DNA of 44,163 bases, from assembly GCA_021208565.1 (NCBI GenBank), contig JAJOJN010000002.1, positions 1 to 44,163 on the forward strand, in the 5' to 3' direction. This document shows, piece by piece, positions 38,874 through 44,163 of this stretch (its first letter is position 1; each line of letters opens with the position of its first letter). Both the position numbers and the translations under genes were made by a program. This DNA is from Nitrincola sp. GTDB lineage: Bacteria; Pseudomonadota; Gammaproteobacteria; Pseudomonadales; Balneatricaceae. Below the pieces are notes generated by a model, which made no database searches, had not been told where the DNA came from, and worked only from the letters and a program-made list of their open reading frames with translations.

Positions 38874-40460
38874 TTCTCTAACCATCTTAATGCCAAAAAA
38901 GCAAACAATAACAGCAACAAAGACACTAACGCTGCCTCGGCAATGCGGTAGCTGCCAGCTAGGGTATAAATGAGCCAGGGTAAGGTACGCCAGTCATCGT
39001 TACCAAAAATAGCAAAGATCGACATATCACCCAGCGCCAATACAAAACTCATGGCCAGTACCTGTAACAACACTGGCTTCAAATAGGGTAAGTAGATTTT
39101 GCGCCAGCAGGTCAAGCGATCATGATTGAGATCCGCTTGCAAGCGACCGTATTGCTGATGGAAATTTATCACCTGGGGATGCAATTGCTTAAAGACAAAA
39201 GGCAACACCACAACAGCATTCATCACCACAATGGCTATCCAGCCCCATTGATACCAATCCCAATAAGGCATCATCAAAATATACAACCCGACCGATAGCA
39301 CCATAGTCGGAACAACAAGGGGGTATAAAGCAATCCCAGCGATCACATGATGCCAGCGACTATGTCGCAAATCTGCCCAGAGTGACAGGATAGAAAGTCC
39401 CAGCAGCAAGGCTAAGAAAGATGCAGCAACAGCCAACATCAAGGAACGCAGTAGAATACTCAGAATGCCAGTATTCAGCAGCAATAACAGATCCGCTTTT
39501 AATGCCATTGGAAAAAGCACCAAGATGGGTAGCGTCAAGTAAAGCCAAGCGAACAGATAACTGAGTCGACCGAATCCAACCATCCATCTAGGTTGCTGAG
39601 GCAACCAGCGATCACGATGTGACTGACTGGGCGCCAACCATTGAAAACGACCCAATCGACTCAACAGGAGATAGATACTGCCCGCCAGAAACAGTTGTGT
39701 CCAAGCCAAAAACAGTGCTTCCGATGGGTTAAAGTCATACTTCAAGGACTGATAGATAGCGACCTCTAAGGTGCTGGCACCCGGACCACCCCCCAAGGCA
39801 AGCACCACGGCAAAGCTATTGAAACAGAGCAAAAAAAACAAATCCAGCGACAGCCGGCAGAACACCTCTTAATACAGGCCATTCAACCCATTTAAACGTT
39901 TGCCAAGGAGAAAAACCCAACTGCGCAGAAAGCTTCCAGGCCGCCGAAGGAACGGACCGCCATTGCAACGTCAGCACTCGAATAGCAAACGGCAAGTTAA
40001 GGAAAACATGAGCCAGTAAGATGCCATTTAACCCGTATAAGCGCCAACTTTCTCCCAGCCAAGGGGAAATAAATCCTGACCGCCCAAACAGTGCGACAAT
40101 CCCTGTAATAAGAATTAAGGAGGGCATCACAAAACAGAGCAAACACCAGCTTAAAAAAGCCTTTCGACCCAGCAAATGACGATCTAAAGCCAAGGCTCTA
40201 GCAATAGGTAGGGCTAACAGAATTGACAAACCTGCACTCAAAGTCGCTTGCCAGAGCGAAAAGCGTACGACTTGCCAAAACCAAGCATCTCGCCACAAAT
40301 CACTTGCCGCCACGTCTTCCCGCCAACCCGACAAGGCCACAAAAGCGAGCAGGCTTAATGACACAATCAGCCCAACACTCAGCCAACCAAGCCAGTGCTT
40401 GGTTGCAAGGGATAGACCGGTGGGCGAGCTAAGCGGTATTAAGCTATTGGCCAGCGGCAC
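38870..40460 (-). CDS. thiP: Thiamine ABC transporter permease (one frameshift)
   Basis: Inner-membrane permease of about 529 residues, close to the 536 of E. coli, formed by two homologous halves of six helices. The frame breaks in a run of eight A at 39831-39838; with seven it reads GFVFLLCFNSFAVVLALGGG. Each half has an inner-membrane coupling segment that contacts ThiQ: FKWVEWPVLRGVLPA and CWRKIYLPYLKPVL. FNSFAVVLALGGGPGASTLE is a ThiP hallmark. The GTG start at 40460 overlaps the end of thiB by 17 bases. Confidence 0.92.
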
Positions 40461-41451
40461 TTCGCCATATCCTCAACCACTCACGTCTATTCGTATCTGC
40501 CTCTTCGGCGGAGAGCGTTAACGCCTTTCGCTCAGCAGCACTAAAGGCATCAGGAAGTTCTACATCTGACCTGACAGGTAACATCCAATTATGTTGAGCG
40601 ATCATCGATTGTGTTTCTGGCTCCAGTAAGAAATTGAGAAATTGACGCGACAAATCAGGCTGTGAGCTAAAGGCTGAGATACCTGCAACTTCAATCTGTG
40701 CCAAATGACCTTCGGCAAAAACGGTCGCAACATACTGATCTTTCTCTTCAACCAATTGATGATAAGCTGGCGAGGTACTGTAGCTCAGGACATAATCCGC
40801 TTCTCCTTGCAAAAACATTGCATAGGCTTCGGACCAGCCTTTAGTCACCGTAACAGTGTTCTGCGCTAACTGACGCCAAGCGTCGACAGCTTCATTGCCA
40901 TACAGTAAGGAGATCCAATTCATTAACCCTTGCCCCGGTGTGCTGGTGCGCGGGTCTTGATAAATCACACTGGCATCGCTCGCTAATAACTCGGCCATTG
41001 ACCTAGCCGGCTCAGTGACGCGCTCACGATCATAGATAAAAGCAAAGAAACCGTAATCGAAAGGAATGAAGTGCCGATCATCCCAGTTAAGCGTCGCCTT
41101 AAGAGGAATCTGATTCAGATCAATATGATGAGGTTTGACCAACCCTAATCGCTTCATTTGCGGCATCAGCATATCGTCGATACCCATTACCACATCTGCG
41201 CGAGTACGATCACCCTCTAAGCGCAGCCGATTTAATAGGGAGACGCCATCATCACTACTCACATAATTCAACCGACACTCACAGACGGCCTCAAAGGCTT
41301 CTTTAAGTACAGGGCCAGGGCCCCAACTGCTGGTAAAGCTGCTGTAGGTGTATACGGTAAGCTCCGGCAGAGGATCGGCCATCGCCTGAGCAGGCAGTAA
41401 TACCAGCGCACTACTTAGACATACTGAACGCAATACTGAATGAATATTCAC
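40444..41451 (-). CDS. thiB: Thiamine-binding periplasmic protein
   Basis: Solute-binding protein for thiamine and its phosphates. The GTG at 41451 is chosen because CCGGAG lies six bases upstream and a normal signal peptide follows (MNIHSVLRSVCLSSALVLL, cleavage AMA-DP); the GTG eight codons earlier lacks such a site. The mature protein begins with LTVYTYSSFTSSWGPGP, the ThiB signature. Others are GIDDMLMPQ, FIPFDYGFFAFIYD, DPRTSTPGQGLMNW and ADYVLSYSTSPAYH. First gene of thiBPQ, behind a TPP riboswitch. The gene is intact. Confidence 0.95.
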   Translation of the reverse strand: MNIHSVLRSVCLSSALVLLPAQAMADPLPELTVYTYSSFTSSWGPGPVLKEAFEAVCECRLNYVSSDDGVSLLNRLRLEGDRTRADVVMGIDDMLMPQMKRLGLVKPHHIDLNQIPLKATLNWDDRHFIPFDYGFFAFIYDRERVTEPARSMAELLASDASVIYQDPRTSTPGQGLMNWISLLYGNEAVDAWRQLAQNTVTVTKGWSEAYAMFLQGEADYVLSYSTSPAYHQLVEEKDQYVATVFAEGHLAQIEVAGISAFSSQPDLSRQFLNFLLEPETQSMIAQHNWMLPVRSDVELPDAFSAAERKALTLSAEEADTNRREWLRIWRSAAGQ

Positions 41452-41511
41452 AAAAGACTCCGGCTTAAGGGACACCGGCGCTAAAAAAGAAACAAGAGGA
41501 AGATCAATTTA

Positions 41512-41587
41512 GCCTCATTTCCTACGCCAGTGTTAACTGGATCAGGTTCAACGGGTAAACTCTCAGCCAACGGCACCCCGATGAGAT
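41512..41587 (-). promoter_or_regulatory. TPP riboswitch (THI element)
   Basis: Read on the minus strand: GGGGTGCC, then GGCTGAGAG, TACCC, TTGAACCTGATCCAGTTAA, and CTGGCGTAGGAAA. These are the conserved blocks of the thiamine pyrophosphate riboswitch in the correct order. It lies about 60 bases before the thiB GTG, so thiBPQ should be shut off when TPP is abundant, probably by hiding the ribosome site, since no T-tract follows. Confidence 0.97.
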
Positions 41588-41602
41588 ATACCAGAGTATA
41601 GC

Positions 41603-42379
41603 ATGACCAATCTTTGTCACCATCCTGAAAACGTACCTGCACTAGACCTTCCAAACACTATTTTGGAAAAAATCGGGACCTTGACCCTAACCGAATATTT
41701 AGGCCATGGGTTTAGCAATCATCATTGGCGCTTAACCACAGAAAATCATTGCTATATTTGGCGTCAATTCGGACCAACACCACCCGGGGCGAATCGAGCC
41801 AATGAACGTTTGGCGTTAACTCATCTTCAAGCTTTTACTTGGGCACCCAAGTTAGTGATCGACTCATCAGAAGGGATCCTCTTTGAGGCAGCGCTAGAAA
41901 CCAGTCCAAGAGGTGAGATTTCTTCGACTCAACGTCAACAGCTGATTCAAGCCATCATCACCTTATGGCAACAACAGATTCCACTGAGTCAAATGGACTA
42001 CCCAAAACTGATTCGCCACTACGCTTCATTGGCTTCCACTATCGACACCAAGCCAGTCAGCCAGTTAATGGACATTGCCCATCGCTGGAAGACAGATCAG
42101 TTCTGTGTCATCCACCAAGATATTCATATCGATAATCTAGTAATGACGGACACTGGTTTTCTACTGATCGATTGGGAATATGCCGTTATTGGGAATCCAT
42201 GGATCGATGCCATTGCTCTCGACCGAATGCTCAGTTTAACTCAGGATGAAAAAAACCTGATTCAACAACACCTGCCTGATCTAGAGATCAAGCACCCTTG
42301 GCAAGCCATGCACCAGTGGTTAAATCAACTGGATCAACTTTGGTTTGCCGCACAAAAAGCAAAGCTTGTGGTAGAATAG
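41603..42379 (+). CDS. thiK: Choline/aminoglycoside kinase-fold phosphotransferase, ThiK-like
   Basis: A 258-residue kinase-fold protein. The catalytic loop reads [12 protein letters not shown] (HxDxxxxN Brenner motif) and the metal-binding segment [20 protein letters not shown]. The N-terminal [11 protein letters not shown] and YIWRQFGP correspond to the nucleotide loop and Lys/Arg region. ThiK of enterics is in this family and phosphorylates thiamine. The gene is divergent from thiBPQ with the TPP riboswitch between, so a thiamine-salvage kinase fits well. Choline or ethanolamine kinase activity remains possible. The start lacks a clear ribosome site. Confidence 0.75.
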   Translation: MTNLCHHPENVPALDLPNTILEKIGTLTLTEYLGHGFSNHHWRLTTENHCYIWRQFGPTPPGANRANERLALTHLQAFTWAPKLVIDSSEGILFEAALETSPRGEISSTQRQQLIQAIITLWQQQIPLSQMDYPKLIRHYASLASTIDTKPVSQLMDIAHRWKTDQFCVIHQDIHIDNLVMTDTGFLLIDWEYAVIGNPWIDAIALDRMLSLTQDEKNLIQQHLPDLEIKHPWQAMHQWLNQLDQLWFAAQKAKLVVE

Positions 42380-42441
42380 CCTCGTATTTTGATCAACTAT
42401 TTGGCAACTCGATTGCCAAGCCAATACCCACGAGTAGGTCC

Positions 42442-43436
42442 ATGTCTGATATTCGCGTTTGTGCCCTGTATAAATTTGTTCAACTGAATGACTACAAAGA
42501 CTTGCGCCCTGTGCTGCAGGACCTACTGGAATCTCGACAGATTCGTGGCACGCTACTCTTAGCTAAAGAAGGGGTTAACGGAACTGTAGCCGGTTCACCC
42601 GAGGCAATTGATGAACTTAAAAGCTGGTTTGCCCAAGATCAACGCTTTGAAGGCATCGACTACAAAGAGTCTTCGACCGATACACAGCCCTTCTATCGCA
42701 CCAAAGTGAAGTTGAAAAAAAGAGATTGTCACCCTTGGCGTTGAAGGAATCGATCCACGCCATGTTGTCGGAACTTATGTCGAACCTAAAGATTGGAATG
42801 CGTTAATCTCTGATCCCGACGTGATACTGGTTGATACACGGAATCATTACGAAGTAGAAATTGGCACCTTCAAAGGGGCGATTGATCCCCATACCGATAC
42901 TTTCCGTGAGTTTCCTGCCTATGTTAGCCAAGCACTGGATCCTCAAAAACACAAAAAAAGTGGCTATGTTCTGCACCGGCGGTATTCGCTGTGAAAAAAG
43001 CACCGCTTTTTTAAAAGAACAGGGTTTTGAAGAGGTCTATCATCTTCATGGCGGTATTTTAAAATATCTCGAAGAGGTGCCTGCAAGCGAGTCCTTATGG
43101 CAGGGCGAGTGTTTTGTATTCGACAATCGCGTGACAGTGAATCACCAATTAGAGCCGGGTGACTATACTCTCTGTGCTGGCTGTCGCGCTCCTTTATCAG
43201 CAGCAGATCGTCAACACCCGCATTATGAAGAGGGTATTTCTTGTCATCACTGCCATGATCAGTTGACAGACGCCCAGCGTCAACGACACAGAGCACGCCA
43301 AGAACAGATGGAATTAGCAAAAGCTCGAGGCGAAGCCCATCTTGGTGCAGAAGCACTCATGGCGGCTGAGAAAAATCGTGCGGCGAAAGCCGCTCGAAAA
43401 GCAGCGGCGAAGCAAAAACAGCAAGCTAAGGGTTAA
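42442..43436 (+). CDS. trhO: tRNA uridine(34) hydroxylase TrhO (two frameshifts)
   Basis: Oxygen-dependent enzyme that hydroxylates U34 of some tRNAs, earlier known as YceA rhodanese. About 330 residues after two A7 runs (about 42715-42721 and 42954-42960) each lose one base. The first joins KVKLKK to [12 protein letters not shown]; the second joins QKHKK to [15 protein letters not shown]. The N-terminal acylphosphatase-like domain has [17 protein letters not shown]. The rhodanese domain carries the active Cys in [11 protein letters not shown] zinc-type Cys segment ([17 protein letters not shown]) follows, and the tail is Ala/Lys-rich. The ATG at 42442 has TAGGTC upstream. Confidence 0.92.
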
Positions 43437-43437
43437 T

Positions 43438-43867
43438 ATGGTTCGTGGGCTGATCAAAACGCTGAGCGTTTTTTTTCTTTCTTATCTTTCTCGGCCACTC
43501 ACAAGCGGCTGAATTTGTAGAGTTTCGTCAGGGAGAGCATCGCCTGTTGGCTGAAGTTGCACTGACCCCTTCGCAACGTTCTAGAGGCCTGATGTGGCGT
43601 ACCGAAATGCCTGATCATATCGGTATGCTGTTCATTTTAGACACCCAATCTCGACAATGCTTCTGGATGCGCAATACCTATATTCCATTAACCATTGCTT
43701 TCCTCGATGAGTCCTTCACCATTATGCAACTTAATGATATGCAACCCTTATCCGATGAGCTGCATTGTGCCGATGAACCTGCAAATTTTGCCTTAGAAGT
43801 GAATCAAGGTTGGTTTGAGCTGCGCGGTATTGGTCTAGGTGATCAACTCGAAGCCACTCTACCCTAA
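43438..43867 (+). CDS. Exported DUF192 protein (one frameshift)
   Basis: About 142 residues after a T8 run at 43469-43476 loses one base, which gives a proper signal peptide (SVFFFLIFLGHSQAAEF). Without correction only the domain from about 43547 is readable. The DUF192 core is clear: ALTPSQRSRGLMWRTEMPD, GMLFILD, and CFWMRNTYIPLTIAFLDE. The function of the family is unknown; it is a small beta-barrel-like secreted domain. The ATG lies two bases after the trhO stop, so the two are probably co-transcribed. Confidence 0.88.
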
Positions 43868-44000
43868 CGCACAGATTCAGCTCGTTTCTTTGTTGCGCCG
43901 CACCATTATAACGCAAGGTATTACACCCTTGAGTTTCAAGAGCTGCTCATTCCACTCATTCACATTCGTAAACTCATTGAAAAATATGCAATTCAATAGA

Positions 44001-44017
44001 TTGGCATAAAAGCTGCT
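44001..44017 (+). promoter_or_regulatory. Sigma-54 promoter upstream of the last gene
   Basis: TTGGCATAAAAGCTGCT has GG (44003-44004) and GC (44015-44016) with ten bases between. It is nearly identical to the promoter at 28944-28960 (shared TGGCATAAAA and CTGC). Predicted start near 44028, about 31 bases before the ATG at 44059. The rest of 43868-44058 shows no other gene. Confidence 0.7.
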
Positions 44018-44058
44018 CTAGTCTGATTCGATGTATCAATTAAATAGGATCAGACCCA

Positions 44059-44163
44059 TGAAACAGATCAAAAACCAAATTGGCAACCGCTTCTTGTGCA
44101 CTTGCGTTATCAATTGCGGCGATTACCGCTCAGGCTGACACGATTAAAAGTCGGCGTTTTTTG
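44059..44163 (+). CDS. urtA: Start of a periplasmic solute-binding protein, probably UrtA (urea), partial
   Basis: Only the first codons are in the window and two small length errors lie in it. Removing one C (about 44075) and one A (44147-44150) gives MKQIKNKLATASCALALS, then an Ala-rich signal peptide to AQADTIKVGV. ADTIKVGVL at the mature N-terminus is typical of urea-binding UrtA and related amide-binding proteins. AGGAT precedes the ATG. The sigma-54 promoter upstream fits nitrogen-regulated urea uptake. Without the rest of the gene the assignment stays tentative. Confidence 0.45.

Noticed and set aside
42401-42419. TTGGCAA/TTGCCAA hairpin before trhO
   Set aside because: The stem is only seven pairs with a five-base loop and no T-tract; it may be a weak terminator for the kinase gene but cannot be supported.

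Overview
The window is a gene-dense stretch of a gammaproteobacterial chromosome of moderate GC. TrpR, DbpA, malate synthase G, SerA with an ACT domain, ThiBPQ and YcaD-type genes, and many signalling genes, suggest a free-living, probably marine or haloalkaline Oceanospirillales-like bacterium. The genus is inference only. I saw no rRNA, tRNA, CRISPR array, prophage or insertion sequence. No gap between genes exceeds 300 bases.

About 20 genes are split by single-base length errors, almost all in homopolymers (17 runs one base too long, 5 too short). After a one-base correction each reads as a complete family member. I annotate corrected full spans and treat these breaks as sequencing or assembly error, not pseudogenes.

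Layout. 1-4.7 kb: LuxR-type response regulator (cut at the window edge), hybrid histidine kinase and FIST/NosP-like sensor, then an ExaC/AldB-type aldehyde dehydrogenase. 4.8-9.5 kb: GGDEF-EAL protein, FAH-family hydrolase, and an MFS exporter divergent from a LysR regulator. 9.5-15.5 kb: three-gene c-di-GMP operon made of a UshA-like protein that has lost its metal site, a diguanylate cyclase, and a PhnD-like periplasmic sensor fused to PAS-GGDEF-EAL. 15.7-21 kb: serA, alpha/beta hydrolase, glcB with a structured leader, and NudJ-like Nudix. 21-28.9 kb: two-component system, candidate iota-carbonic anhydrase, 2OG-Fe(II) oxygenase, a small DUF6746-like protein with a possible Fur box, a GDT1/UPF0016 transporter behind a yybP-ykoY (Mn) riboswitch, a YcaD-like MFS protein and dbpA. 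28.9-32.5 kb: Amt-PAS-PAS-GGDEF-EAL fusion with a sigma-54 promoter. 32.6-38.2 kb: lytic transglycosylase, compact trpR-trpE-trpG operon with an operator over the trpR start, marC and an unrecognised lipoprotein. 38.2-42.4 kb: thiBPQ under a TPP riboswitch, divergent from a ThiK-like kinase. 42.4-44.2 kb: trhO, a DUF192 protein, and the start of a UrtA-like binding protein behind a second sigma-54 promoter.

Themes. Four c-di-GMP enzymes lie within 28 kb, three carrying different sensory inputs (ammonium, a PhnD-type ligand, a helical periplasmic domain). A NO-sensor-type FIST/kinase pair is also present. Nitrogen control (two sigma-54 promoters), thiamine salvage, Mn homeostasis and tryptophan synthesis each have recognisable cis-regulation. 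The most unusual material is the 9.5-15.5 kb operon and the Amt-GGDEF-EAL fusion.
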